Source of the DNA: Erysipelotrichales bacterium
GTDB taxonomy: Bacteria; Bacillota_I; Bacilli_A; Erysipelotrichales; Erysipelotrichaceae
Direction of reading: 5' to 3'
NCBI GenBank assembly: GCA_910575705.1
Contig: CAJTFG010000002.1
Span: 186,001 to 250,000 of the forward strand
DNA: 64,000 bases
Shown in pieces: positions 52,828 to 61,416 of this stretch; within the stretch, counting starts at the first letter, position 1; each line of letters opens with the position of its first letter. The notes below the pieces were generated by a model. That model made no database searches. It was given only the letters and a program-made list of their open reading frames with translations, and was not told where the DNA came from. The translations under genes and the position numbers were made by a program.

Positions 52828-53511
52828 ATGAAAAAAATCTATGAAGGTAAGACGAAGGATGTATTTGCATTAGACAACGGAAATGTGATGTTGAAGTTCA
52901 AAGATGACTGCACGGGAAAAGACGGTGTATTTGATCCCGGAGAAAATGCGGTCGGATTGACGATCGACGGTATCGGAAAAGCGAATTTGGAAACTTCTAT
53001 TCACTTTTTTGAAATTTTGAAAGAGGTTGGTGTAAAGACGCATTATGTCGGTGCTGATGTAGAAGATGCCACTATGGAAGTGTTACGTGCAAAGGTATTC
53101 GGCAAAGGGCTGGAAGTCATCTGCCGGCTGATCGCGACAGGAAGCTTTATTCGTCGTTACGGAGAGTACATCGCGGATGGAACGCCGCTGGAAGGCGGAC
53201 TTGTTGAATGTACGCTGAAAGATGATGAAAAAGGCGATCCACTGATTACCAAAGAAGCGCTGGTTGCTTTGCACATCATGTCGGAAGCGCAGTTTGAAAG
53301 TCTGAAAGAGCAGACGCTGAAGATTACGAGAATCGTTGCGGATGATCTGAAAACGAGAGGACTTGATCTATATGATATCAAATTTGAATTCGGTTACCAT
53401 GGGGATGAGGTCATCTTGATCGATGAGATCGCCAGTGGAAATATGCGCGTATATAAAGACGGTCACATCGTTGATCCGATGGATTTGACAAAGATGATTT
53501 TGGATAAATAA
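52828..53511 (+). CDS. purC: SAICAR synthetase
   Basis: This is the purine biosynthesis enzyme joining CAIR and aspartate. The 227-residue protein begins [14 protein letters not shown] and carries the typical [28 protein letters not shown] and [13 protein letters not shown] segments. CGGAGGTAATC precedes the ATG. It stands alone, away from other pur genes in this window, with its own promoter and terminator. No purine riboswitch structure was seen upstream. Confidence 0.96.
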   Translation: MKKIYEGKTKDVFALDNGNVMLKFKDDCTGKDGVFDPGENAVGLTIDGIGKANLETSIHFFEILKEVGVKTHYVGADVEDATMEVLRAKVFGKGLEVICRLIATGSFIRRYGEYIADGTPLEGGLVECTLKDDEKGDPLITKEALVALHIMSEAQFESLKEQTLKITRIVADDLKTRGLDLYDIKFEFGYHGDEVILIDEIASGNMRVYKDGHIVDPMDLTKMILDK

Positions 53512-53514
53512 AAA

Positions 53515-53552
53515 AAGAAAACTTCAGTGCTGTTCGCTTCTGAAGTTTTTTT
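53515..53552. terminator. Bidirectional terminator between purC and sigK
   Basis: ACTTCAG (53521-53527) pairs with CTGAAGT (53540-53546), with A-run before and T-run after. It overlaps the last codons of sigK. Confidence 0.8.
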
Positions 53553-54237
53553 CATCCTTTTTGAACTCTCTGTATAGTTTCATAAAGGCTCTTTTTTCTA
53601 TTCTGGATACGTAAGAACGCGAGATATGAAGCTGACTGGCGATCTCTCGCTGAGTCAGCTCTTTTTGTCCGTAAAGTCCAAAACGTTTCGTGATGATCTC
53701 CAGCTCTCTTGGATCCAATATGTGAATATAGGATTTCAGTTTGCGTATGTTTTCTTCCAGCATCATGCTTTCTACGACGCTTTTATCTTCCGGACAGGCA
53801 ATCGCATCGATCAAGGTTATCTCACTTCCGTCGTTGTCCGTAGCGATCGGGTCGTTTAAAGAAATGTTCTGAAAGTAGTTTTTGCTGGAACGCAGATACA
53901 TGAGAATTTCGTTTTCTATGCATTTGCTTGCATACGTGGTAAGCTTTCTTCCTTTTTCTATTTTGAAGGAATCGATGGCTTTGATCAGGCCGATGGTTCC
54001 GATGCTGATCAGATCCTCTGTCTGCTCTTTGCGGATATCGTATTTTTTTACGATGTATGCGACAAGCCGCAGGTTATGTTCGATCAGCTTATTTCGCGCT
54101 TCTTCGTTTTTCTCCTGAAGAGCGGCGATGCAGCGCGCTTCTTCTTCCTTATCTAAGGGTTGGAGGAAGCTGTTGTTGCGGATATAGCCAACATAGTATA
54201 AAGCGTTTGATAAAATTTCAAAAGCAAATGTAAACAT
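53524..54237 (-). CDS. sigK: Sporulation sigma factor SigK, uninterrupted
   Basis: This is the late mother-cell sigma factor. The 237-residue protein begins with a hydrophobic stretch (MFTFAFEILSNALYYVGYI) that fits the membrane-bound pro-sequence removed on activation, then sigma region 2 (EDLISIGTIGLIKAIDSF) and region 4 (TQREIASQLHISRSYVSRIE). The reading frame is continuous, so no skin-type element interrupts it. ATG 54237 follows AGGTGATC. A SigE-like promoter lies just upstream. Confidence 0.93.
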   Translation of the reverse strand: MFTFAFEILSNALYYVGYIRNNSFLQPLDKEEEARCIAALQEKNEEARNKLIEHNLRLVAYIVKKYDIRKEQTEDLISIGTIGLIKAIDSFKIEKGRKLTTYASKCIENEILMYLRSSKNYFQNISLNDPIATDNDGSEITLIDAIACPEDKSVVESMMLEENIRKLKSYIHILDPRELEIITKRFGLYGQKELTQREIASQLHISRSYVSRIEKRAFMKLYREFKKDEKNFRSEQH

Positions 54238-54254
54238 TATGATCACCTGATTTA

Positions 54255-54283
54255 AGTATATGTAATGCCTTTTGTTTATATGT
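54255..54283 (-). promoter_or_regulatory. SigE-like promoter of sigK
   Basis: On the minus strand ACATATA (54283-54277), a 14-base spacer and CATATACT (54262-54255). The -10 matches 7 of 8 positions and the -35 5 of 7 of the Bacillus SigE consensus (KMATATT, 14-15 bases, CATACAMT). In Bacillus sigK is transcribed by SigE, so the match fits biology. Confidence 0.5.
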
Positions 54284-54360
54284 TTTAAAAAAAGCGGTAA
54301 ATGCTTTATAGTCGTCTGTCATCGTGGTAAAATATACAATATGTAAAAGGAGAGGTGCTC

Positions 54361-54897
54361 GTGTTAAAATTATTTGCTCCGGATAAGTATATTTCAGGTT
54401 ATGCAAAGGTAAATCCCGATGAATTGAAAAAGCGTGGGATCCGTGTGCTGGTCTGCGACATTGATAATACTTTGGTCGCACACGATGAAGCAGATCCCAG
54501 TGAGGAGGTCAAAGCATTTTTACAAAGGGTAAAGGACTCGGGATTGGAGATCATCCTCATCAGCAATAATGTAGAAGAGCGGGTTTGCCGTTTTGCGAGA
54601 GGGCTTCCTTTTCATGTGCGGTTCTATCCATTCGCGAAAAAGCCGCTGAAGATGACATATCGGAAAATGATGCGTGATACCGGCTATGACCGTTCGCAGA
54701 TTGCCGTGTTGGGCGATCAGCTTTTGACGGATATGTTCGGTGCCAATCGTATGTGCTTTTATACGATCTTGACACATCCGGTAGTACAGCGGGATCTGAG
54801 ATGTACGAAGATCAACCGCATATTTGAAAATATCATATTTCGCTTGCTGGCGGTCAGCGGAAAACTGAAGAGAGGAACGTTTGATGATGAAATGTAA
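54361..54897 (+). CDS. yqeG: YqeG-type HAD phosphatase
   Basis: This 178-residue HAD superfamily protein has the nucleophile motif CDIDNTLVAHD, motif II ILISNNVE and the acidic motif VLGDQLLTD. Family members act on phosphoryl groups, including phosphatidylglycerol phosphate in related proteins; the substrate here is not certain. The start is GTG 54361 with GGAGAGG upstream. It begins the yqeG-yqeH-yhbY-nadD/yqeK-rsfS run and overlaps yqeH. Confidence 0.9.
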   Translation: MLKLFAPDKYISGYAKVNPDELKKRGIRVLVCDIDNTLVAHDEADPSEEVKAFLQRVKDSGLEIILISNNVEERVCRFARGLPFHVRFYPFAKKPLKMTYRKMMRDTGYDRSQIAVLGDQLLTDMFGANRMCFYTILTHPVVQRDLRCTKINRIFENIIFRLLAVSGKLKRGTFDDEM

Positions 54898-55957
54898 GGG
54901 TTGTGGCATTGATATGCAGTATGAGGATCCGAAAGGAATTGGATATACACCGAAAAAAAAGGCAGAATACTGCCAGCGGTGTTTTCGTATACGCAATTAT
55001 AACGATGTGACGATATCGATGAAGGAATCGATTGCCAGCGAAGAGGTGCTCGCCAAACTTCAGCATCTGAATGCGCTTATCGTATGGGTAGTGGATCTGT
55101 TTGATTTTGAGGCGGATATCGTTGCCGGATTGAATCGCCATCTGATTGGTAAGGATATTTTGCTGGTAGCGTCCAAACGTGATTTACTGCCGAAAACGAT
55201 TGGTAATGAAAAACTGTCCGGCTTTATTCAGGCACGGATGAAAGAATATGGGATTCAGATCAAAGGGATCGTTATCATCGGCGATTTGGCGGATCATGCG
55301 AGAGATGATGACAACGGTTCGGCGGATGCTGTATGGAATGCCGTCAATACATTGCGTGCCAACCGTGATGTAGCGGTCATCGGCATGGCAAATGCAGGTA
55401 AGAGTACGATGTTGAATGCAATGTTGGGAAATCGTGACCTGACGGCCAGCCGCTATCCGGGAACGACCTTAGATATCAATGCGATTGATATGGGCGCATA
55501 TACCTTATACGATACGCCGGGATTAACACGCGGAGATTCTCTGCTTACGAGGATCGATGATGCACTTTTGAAAACTATAGTCCCTTCAAAGGAGATCAAA
55601 CAGAGGATCTATCAGCTGCATGGAGATCAAACGCTGTCGGTCGGCGGCCTGCTACGATTGGATCTGTTTGCCTGTGATGCGGCATGTGTGGGATATTTTT
55701 CCGATCGCTTATCGATTCATCGCAGTAAGCAGGAGCGTGCCGATGATCTATGGGGCCGTCATCTCGGGGAGCTTTTATCTCCTGCTATATCTCATGAACT
55801 TGCGGAAATGGACGTATACGATCTTGCGTCTTTTCATGAAAAAACAGATATTGTGATTCATGGATTGGGCTGGTTTTGTATATCGGGACAGCTGGATCGG
55901 CTGCGGGTATACGTACCTAAAGGTGTTAATATAACGTTTAGAAAGGCGATGATATAA
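54884..55957 (+). CDS. yqeH: Ribosome biogenesis GTPase YqeH
   Basis: This circularly permuted GTPase is needed for 30S assembly. The 357-residue protein has a Cys4 zinc finger at the N-terminus (CKGCGID...CQRCFRI), then the G motifs in permuted order: G4 SKRDLL, G1 GMANAGKST and G3 DTPG. GAGGAAC precedes ATG 54884, which overlaps the yqeG end. The stop overlaps the yhbY start (TAATG). Confidence 0.94.
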   Translation: MMKCKGCGIDMQYEDPKGIGYTPKKKAEYCQRCFRIRNYNDVTISMKESIASEEVLAKLQHLNALIVWVVDLFDFEADIVAGLNRHLIGKDILLVASKRDLLPKTIGNEKLSGFIQARMKEYGIQIKGIVIIGDLADHARDDDNGSADAVWNAVNTLRANRDVAVIGMANAGKSTMLNAMLGNRDLTASRYPGTTLDINAIDMGAYTLYDTPGLTRGDSLLTRIDDALLKTIVPSKEIKQRIYQLHGDQTLSVGGLLRLDLFACDAACVGYFSDRLSIHRSKQERADDLWGRHLGELLSPAISHELAEMDVYDLASFHEKTDIVIHGLGWFCISGQLDRLRVYVPKGVNITFRKAMI

Positions 55958-56241
55958 TGTTGAGTACAAAACAGAAGAGCTATTTGCGTAAGCTGGCGCA
56001 TACGAGAAAGGCGCTGTTTCAGATCGGTAAGGATGATATCGGAGGCAATCTGATAAAAACAGTAGATGATTCTTTAAAGGCGCATGAACTCGTGAAGATA
56101 TCGCTATTAAAGACTTGTTCTTTCAGTGTGGAAGAAGCTGCCATCCACCTAGCATCCGCAACACATAGTGAGATCGTGCAGATCATCGGCAGAACGTTTG
56201 TACTATATCGCCGTTCTTCCAAAAATCGGCTGGAGCTGTGA
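55957..56241 (+). CDS. yhbY: YhbY family RNA-binding protein (CRM domain)
   Basis: This 94-residue CRM-domain protein is associated with ribosome assembly. It has LRKLAHTRKALFQIGKDDI and the loop region ending with VQIIGRTFVLYRRS. Its ATG shares a base with the yqeH stop, and the NadD-YqeK gene begins two bases after its own stop. Confidence 0.93.
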   Translation: MLSTKQKSYLRKLAHTRKALFQIGKDDIGGNLIKTVDDSLKAHELVKISLLKTCSFSVEEAAIHLASATHSEIVQIIGRTFVLYRRSSKNRLEL

Positions 56242-56242
56242 T

Positions 56243-57283
56243 ATGCGGATCGCTGTTTTAGGAGGGAGTTTTGATCCCGTCCACAACGGTCATCTGGCGA
56301 TTGCGAAACAGGCGCTGAAGCATCTTCCCATCGATGCTGTATGGTTTATGCCTACAAGGGATACGCCTTTGAAAGAAAGAGTGATCACTCCCTTTGCGCA
56401 AAGGGCTGCCATGATATCTTTGGCGATTTCTCCTTATCGTAAAATGCATTTATGCACTTTGGAAAATGAAAGAGAAGGAACTTCGTTTACGATCGATACG
56501 GTAGAAGAACTGAAGCATCGTTATCCTTTTGATTCTTTTTGCTGGTTGATAGGTTGGGATCAGGCGGTGCAGCTCTCTTCATGGAAAGAGCCGGATCGTC
56601 TTTTGGAATTGATCGATATTTATGTCGTGGATCGGGATACTAAGCCATCCGCTGTACGATATCCCGTTCATTTTTTAAGCATGCCTTTGGTAGAAGTAAG
56701 CTCTACGGAGATCCGTCATGGTAATAAGCTGTGGATGCTTCCGTATGCAGTACGTCGTTTTATCGCTGACCATGGTTTATATGCGGCATCGATGGTGCAG
56801 AGTGCAATGAGCGAATATCGCCTGCAGCATTCTCGCAGCGTTGCGCAGCTATGTGTAGAATTAGCAAAAATACACCATGTGAATGCCGAGAAGGCATATC
56901 TCAGCGGTATGTTTCACGATGTATGCAAACAGTGGCCCAAAGAGGCTTCTGCAATATGGATGCGGCATTTAGAACCGCAGCATATGCAGGAACATCCTAA
57001 TATATGGCATGGATATATCGCATCAAAGTTTGTAAAGCGTTATTTCTGCATACATGACAAAGAAATCTTATTTGCGATCCGTCATCATGTGAAAGGATCT
57101 TCCCGCAGTAAGCTGGCGATGATCTTATATGTGGCGGATAAGCTGGATCCTGCTCGCGGATATGATTCCAATGCTTTGATAGCGCTTTGTAAAAAAGATT
57201 TACAGGCGGGATTTGCGGCTGTATGGAACGAGCAGCAGATATATTTGAAAACGCATGGAAAAAAAGGAGATGAACATGAGTAA
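56243..57283 (+). CDS. NadD - YqeK fusion (NaMN adenylyltransferase + HD phosphohydrolase)
   Basis: This 346-residue protein joins two enzymes that are separate, adjacent genes in Bacillus. Residues 1-190 are NadD, making NaAD from NaMN and ATP: GGSFDPVHNGHL (8-19) and SSTEIRHG near the end. Residues 200-346 are YqeK, an HD-domain Ap4A hydrolase: HSRSVAQL, the HD pair in MFHDVCKQ and VADKLDPARG. ATG 56243 lies two bases after yhbY. The fusion is known from mollicutes. The YqeK part might clear dinucleotides formed near the adenylyltransferase, but that is speculation. Confidence 0.93.
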   Translation: MRIAVLGGSFDPVHNGHLAIAKQALKHLPIDAVWFMPTRDTPLKERVITPFAQRAAMISLAISPYRKMHLCTLENEREGTSFTIDTVEELKHRYPFDSFCWLIGWDQAVQLSSWKEPDRLLELIDIYVVDRDTKPSAVRYPVHFLSMPLVEVSSTEIRHGNKLWMLPYAVRRFIADHGLYAASMVQSAMSEYRLQHSRSVAQLCVELAKIHHVNAEKAYLSGMFHDVCKQWPKEASAIWMRHLEPQHMQEHPNIWHGYIASKFVKRYFCIHDKEILFAIRHHVKGSSRSKLAMILYVADKLDPARGYDSNALIALCKKDLQAGFAAVWNEQQIYLKTHGKKGDEHE

Positions 57284-57608
57284 ATTGCTGGAAACCGCCG
57301 TTATGGCGATCGATGAAAAAAAAGGAGAGGGGATCCTGGTGTATGATTTTCGAAGCGCTAATCCATTTATAGATTATGTCATTTTGTGCAGCGCATCGAA
57401 TTTGCGGCAAGTGCATGCCATTGCTGATAATGTATGGGATCGCGTGAAAGAAGCCGGATTGTCCTTTCGGCATATGGAAGGAAATAAAGACAGCCGATGG
57501 ATCCTTATCGATTTAGAGAGTGTTGTTGTTCATGTCTTTTTTGAAGAAGAGCGTCAATTTTATCGCTTGGAGCATCTGTATGCGGATCTTCCTAGGGTAG
57601 ATATATGA
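57276..57608 (+). CDS. rsfS: Ribosomal silencing factor RsfS
   Basis: RsfS binds L14 of the 50S subunit and blocks subunit joining under starvation. The 110-residue protein has the family core YDFRSANPFIDYVILCSAS and GNKDSRWILIDLESVVVHVF. ATG 57276 follows AAAGGAG and overlaps the upstream gene by eight bases. It shares ATGA with the methyltransferase that follows. Confidence 0.95.
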   Translation: MSKLLETAVMAIDEKKGEGILVYDFRSANPFIDYVILCSASNLRQVHAIADNVWDRVKEAGLSFRHMEGNKDSRWILIDLESVVVHVFFEEERQFYRLEHLYADLPRVDI

Positions 57609-58315
57609 TGTATCAGATACTGGCTCGTTTCTATGATGCTTTGGTTCAGGATGAAGAAGCGACGAATGCGTGGGTTTCGTTTATCCAACGGCACATCCAA
57701 GGAAAGCGCGTGCTGGAACTTGCCTGCGGCAGTGGAGAGATAACCATTGCGCTTGGCAAAAAGGGGTACCGTGTAGATGCAAGTGACATTTCAGAGGATA
57801 TGATTGAAATAGCGAAGCAGAAGCCGGGGGCGGATATGGTCTCATGGAGCGTGCGGGATATGCGAAAGATAGAGGAAGATTCCGGTTATGATGCCGTGCT
57901 GTGTTTGTGTGACAGCATTAATTATATTCTTGAGGAAGCGGAACTGCAGGATATGTTTCAAAGGATCTATAATATGCTACGCGCACATGGAACGTATATC
58001 ATGGATATGCATTCCGTGGATCGCTTAGCGGAATTTTCACAGGAGTTCTTTGAGGACGGTATCATTGAAGGTTGTGGCTATCAGTGGACGATTCAGAGTG
58101 TGGAAGACCGTCTTTATCATACGTTTGCTTTTTATAATCCTGAAGGGAAATGCACTTTGGAGCAGCATATACAACGGGTATATGATCCCGTATACATTAT
58201 GAAGATGTTGGAGGCATGTGGATTTCAGGTAGCGATATACACGGACTTTACATTTTCCGGGATCGTACCAGGTGAAAAGTATTTTTATGTATGCAGGAAA
58301 GGGGAAAACAGATGA
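57605..58315 (+). CDS. Class I SAM-dependent methyltransferase
   Basis: This 236-residue methyltransferase has the SAM-binding motif I VLELACGSGEIT (about 36-47), acidic motif II DASDISEDMI, and motif IV DAVLCLCDSINYI. The substrate is unknown. Its usual position after rsfS in Firmicutes makes a link with ribosome or tRNA work plausible but unproven. It overlaps rsfS and mtnN by four bases each, so it lies in one long operon. Confidence 0.9.
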   Translation: MMYQILARFYDALVQDEEATNAWVSFIQRHIQGKRVLELACGSGEITIALGKKGYRVDASDISEDMIEIAKQKPGADMVSWSVRDMRKIEEDSGYDAVLCLCDSINYILEEAELQDMFQRIYNMLRAHGTYIMDMHSVDRLAEFSQEFFEDGIIEGCGYQWTIQSVEDRLYHTFAFYNPEGKCTLEQHIQRVYDPVYIMKMLEACGFQVAIYTDFTFSGIVPGEKYFYVCRKGENR

Positions 58316-58989
58316 TTGGGATCATTGCGGCTATGCAGGCAGAAGCAAGGGAACTGCAGGCAATCATGGAGCACGTGGAACATCGGAAAATTTCGAATAT
58401 TCATTTTTTTATCGGACAGCTACAAGGAAAGGATGTCGTTTTGATGCAGAGTGGTGTCGGTAAAGGAAATGCGGCGATGACAGCTACGGTGATGTTAGAG
58501 CATTTTGACCTTTGCCATGTTATCAATATCGGAACTGCCGGTGGCTTGCAAGATGAAGAGAATATACTGGATATCGTCGTCGGTAATACGATCGTTCAAC
58601 ACGATTTTGATACGAGCGGAGTTGACGGCGATGACGGTATCGGCTTGTATTTTAAAAGCGATGAGAGGCTTAGAGATGTTTGTACGTCCGTGTTGAAGGA
58701 GATGGGAAGACCGTATCATATCGGCACGGTCGCTTCTGGAGATCAGTTTATACATAGCGATGAACAGGTGCATCGGGTAAAAGAGATGTTTCCCGACGTC
58801 ATCTGTGCGGAGATGGAAGCCGGAGCGATCGCCCAGGTTTGTTCTTTTTATGAAGTTCCTTTTATCGTTTTGCGTTCTTTATCGGATATCGCTCTTAAAG
58901 AAGACAGTCATATGGATTTTTTAGAATATACCGTCCATGCCAGCAAAGCGAGCGCACAGATATGTGAAAGGATCGTTGCGCATATCTGA
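58312..58989 (+). CDS. mtnN: MTA/SAH nucleosidase
   Basis: This enzyme splits 5'-methylthioadenosine and S-adenosylhomocysteine, the by-product of methyltransferases such as the upstream enzyme. The 225-residue protein has IGIIAAMQAEAREL, the purine-nucleoside signature INIGTAGGL, catalytic E in CAEMEAGAIAQVC and D in RSLSDIA. ATG 58312 overlaps the methyltransferase stop. Confidence 0.95.
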   Translation: MIGIIAAMQAEARELQAIMEHVEHRKISNIHFFIGQLQGKDVVLMQSGVGKGNAAMTATVMLEHFDLCHVINIGTAGGLQDEENILDIVVGNTIVQHDFDTSGVDGDDGIGLYFKSDERLRDVCTSVLKEMGRPYHIGTVASGDQFIHSDEQVHRVKEMFPDVICAEMEAGAIAQVCSFYEVPFIVLRSLSDIALKEDSHMDFLEYTVHASKASAQICERIVAHI

Positions 58990-59023
58990 AATTTTTCTTT
59001 CATATAATTTATCAGGTGATAAA

Positions 59024-59614
59024 ATGGGTTTCTGGGAAGTCTTTACCGATGTGAATTTCTGGATGATGGTCATTTCGGAATTTCAGAAATTCGGTCCGTT
59101 CGGTCCGATCCTTTTGGCTGCTTCGGAATCCCTTTTTTCTTTTCTTCCCTTTATTGCAATCGTAGCATTTCATGTGGGAATCTATGGGGAAATAATGGGT
59201 TTTATATACTCTTGGATCGGCACGACGATCGGTTCTGCTGCTGTTTTTCTGATTATTCGCTTTTTTTGTGATCACTGTTTTTTCTTGCGTCGTTTATCGC
59301 TTATAAAAAGGCTGCGCAGCGCTATATCGAAACAGGATCGTCTGGATCTTTTTTTGATGACGGCCTGTGCTTTTATGCCCAGCTTTTTTATCAATCTGGC
59401 ATATGGCTTCAGCGATTTTGATAAGGGCGCGTTCATCAAGACGATCATATGTTCAAAAGCCATCATGACAGCTACGCTCGTCATATTTGGTTCCAGCATA
59501 AAAAAAGCAATGGAAGAACCTCTGTTTTTTCTATGGTCATGTTGCATTTTTTTGATATTATATACGGCTTCTAAATGGATAAAGAAAACGCTGCAGGTAA
59601 AGACAAATGAATGA
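59024..59614 (+). CDS. TVP38/TMEM64-type membrane protein
   Basis: This 196-residue protein of the VTT superfamily has six or so hydrophobic segments, the pattern SLFSFLPFIAIVAFHVGIYG followed by GTTIGSAAVFLIIRFFC, and a second half-repeat MTACAFMPSFFINLAYGFS. It is related to, but distinct from, the DedA-like protein at 5.6 kb. A transport or lipid-flipping role is expected for the family. AGGTGATAAA precedes ATG 59024. Confidence 0.85.
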   Translation: MGFWEVFTDVNFWMMVISEFQKFGPFGPILLAASESLFSFLPFIAIVAFHVGIYGEIMGFIYSWIGTTIGSAAVFLIIRFFCDHCFFLRRLSLIKRLRSAISKQDRLDLFLMTACAFMPSFFINLAYGFSDFDKGAFIKTIICSKAIMTATLVIFGSSIKKAMEEPLFFLWSCCIFLILYTASKWIKKTLQVKTNE

Positions 59615-59647
59615 ATTTTGTGTATAATAAAAACAAAGGAGGCGCTT

Positions 59648-60088
59648 ATGAAAAAATTGCTGATAACGGTTTTTCTGCTTGTCTTACTGGCGGTTTCCTT
59701 AATGATGTTGATTGCGATGTATATCAGCGGTCCCAGTATAAAATACGATAAGGAAATGCAAGTAGAGATGGATCATATCCGGCAAAGTTCAGAAGCGTCG
59801 TTTTTGACGTTGGAACGTCATGTGTTCCGGTACGTCACGTATATCGGAGAAACGGATGATGCGTATTATTGGTTTGACAGAGACGGCAGGGAACTGCTGA
59901 AAAAACCCAAGCAGGAGATACATATGGAAGAGGCTTCTGCCTATGCAGCAGAGGCGCATGATTTATCAGATGTGAAAAAAAGCATCGGCTATGGCTATGA
60001 AAACGGAGCCTATGTTTTGGAAAATGAGGAGTATTTGCTTTTGTTGGATATTGATACATTAGAAGAAATATATTATCGAAGGAAGTGA
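59648..60088 (+). CDS. ypmB: YpmB-like membrane-anchored protein (DUF5590)
   Basis: This 146-residue protein has one N-terminal membrane helix (KKLLITVFLLVLLAVSL) and an external domain of two similar cystatin/PepSY-like halves (ETDDAYYWFDRDG, DVKKSIGYGYENGAYVL). Its place next to dnaD and nth matches B. subtilis ypmB, which supports the name. The function is unknown. AAAGGAGGCGC precedes ATG 59648. Confidence 0.85.
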   Translation: MKKLLITVFLLVLLAVSLMMLIAMYISGPSIKYDKEMQVEMDHIRQSSEASFLTLERHVFRYVTYIGETDDAYYWFDRDGRELLKKPKQEIHMEEASAYAAEAHDLSDVKKSIGYGYENGAYVLENEEYLLLLDIDTLEEIYYRRK

Positions 60089-60092
60089 TCGT

Positions 60093-60632
60093 TTGGAAAA
60101 GCAATGGTGGAAAGAGCGGTTCATTGACCGCAGAAGCTGGATATTGGATCATCTGCAGGAATTGACGATGAACAGCGAAGAGGCTTTGACGATACTGTTG
60201 ATCGATTTTATGAATGAGCATGATATGAATATCAGTCATGGAGTACTTGCGGAAAAGCTGAAGAAGGATTTGGAAGATATTGATAATATCCTGTCAGGGT
60301 TATCAGCAAAGGGATATTTGCAGATACGCTATCATGAAAAAAAGATCGCCTTTTCCATTGATGGTATATTTACATCGCTTCAGGAAAAAACGATGCATTT
60401 CGATGAATCCCTGTTCGATGTGTTTGAAATGGAATTCGGTCGTCCTTTGAGTCAGATGGAATTACAGAGAATGTCCGATTGGATAGAGAATTATGATCAG
60501 AAGCTGATCCAATATGCTTTGCGAGAAGCTATCATGTTTGACAAGAAAAGCTTTGATTACATTGAACGCATTTTGATAGAATGGAAAAATCGTGGACTTC
60601 AGGTTCAGGATATAGAGGATGGAAAACGATGA
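60093..60632 (+). CDS. dnaD: DnaD-domain protein
   Basis: This 179-residue replication-initiation/primosome protein has the N-terminal winged-helix region (EALTILLIDFMNEHDM, LSAKGYLQIRYHEKK) and the C-terminal DnaD domain with FEMEFGRPLSQMELQRMSDWIE and RIEWKNRGL-like IEWKNRGLQ. The start is TTG 60093 with AAGGAAGTGATCG; no ATG is available nearby. It shares ATGA with nth. Confidence 0.92.
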   Translation: MEKQWWKERFIDRRSWILDHLQELTMNSEEALTILLIDFMNEHDMNISHGVLAEKLKKDLEDIDNILSGLSAKGYLQIRYHEKKIAFSIDGIFTSLQEKTMHFDESLFDVFEMEFGRPLSQMELQRMSDWIENYDQKLIQYALREAIMFDKKSFDYIERILIEWKNRGLQVQDIEDGKR

Positions 60633-61276
60633 CAACTGATGAAATATTGGATATTTTAGAAACGAAGTTTCCGCATGCGCATTGTGAATTGATACATCGG
60701 AATGCATATGAACTGATCGTGTCAGTAGTGCTGAGTGCACAGACGACAGATAATGCCGTTAATCAAGTGACACCTGCTTTGTTTGAAGCGTTCCCTACGC
60801 CGCAGGCATTGGCAAAGGCCGATCTTTCGGATATTGAAGCGAAGATTCGTCGAATCGGTTTATACCGCAATAAAGCGAAAAGCATACAAGGGTTAGCCAA
60901 TGCGATCATCGAACGCTATCACGGAGAGATTCCTTCTTCCATGAAGGAGCTAACTTCCTTGCCAGGTGTCGGCAGAAAGACGGCGAATGTTGTCCGCAGC
61001 GTATGGTTTGACATCCCTTCGGTAGCTGTGGATACTCATGTGGAGCGTATCTCAAAGCGCCTGGGTCTTGCGAAACCGCAGGATAGTGTTACCGAAGTGG
61101 AAGAGAAGCTGAAAAGGAAAATTAAGAGAGAGCGCTGGAACCGCGCCCATCATCTGTTTATTTTCTTCGGACGATACGCCTGTATGGCACGTAATCCGCA
61201 ATGTGAACAATGTCCGTTTAAAGAAAGCTGCCGAAAGGATAAGCTGGATGCTTATCAAAGAAAAACAGCCTCTTGA
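60629..61276 (+). CDS. nth: Endonuclease III
   Basis: This DNA glycosylase/AP lyase acts on oxidised pyrimidines. The 215-residue protein has VVLSAQTTDNAVN, the helix-hairpin-helix LPGVGRKTANVV with the catalytic lysine, the catalytic aspartate in VDTHVERI, and the C-terminal [4Fe-4S] cysteines CARN-like CMARNPQCEQCPFKESC. It overlaps dnaD, as in many Firmicutes, and a hairpin terminator follows. Confidence 0.96.
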   Translation: MTTDEILDILETKFPHAHCELIHRNAYELIVSVVLSAQTTDNAVNQVTPALFEAFPTPQALAKADLSDIEAKIRRIGLYRNKAKSIQGLANAIIERYHGEIPSSMKELTSLPGVGRKTANVVRSVWFDIPSVAVDTHVERISKRLGLAKPQDSVTEVEEKLKRKIKRERWNRAHHLFIFFGRYACMARNPQCEQCPFKESCRKDKLDAYQRKTAS

Positions 61277-61285
61277 TGAATAAAG

Positions 61286-61325
61286 AATCCCTAATGCCGG
61301 ATCGATGGCGAAAAGGGATTTTTTT
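61286..61325 (+). terminator. Probable terminator after nth
   Basis: AATCCC (61286-61291) and GGGATT (61315-61320) enclose a small GCC/GGC stem; a T-run follows. Confidence 0.55.
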
Positions 61326-61368
61326 GTTGGTGTTTTGACAGGGGAAGAAACGAAAGCAGAAGTAAAGG

Positions 61369-61399
61369 AAAAGACCCGATCCCTATAGGAATCAGGTCT
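61369..61399 (-). terminator. Probable terminator of the class A PBP gene
   Basis: On the minus strand AGACC (61399-61395) pairs with GGTCT (61376-61372), extended by an imperfect inner stem, with a short T-run after it. Confidence 0.5.
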
Positions 61400-61416
61400 C
61401 ATGAGATTTTTTTGTA

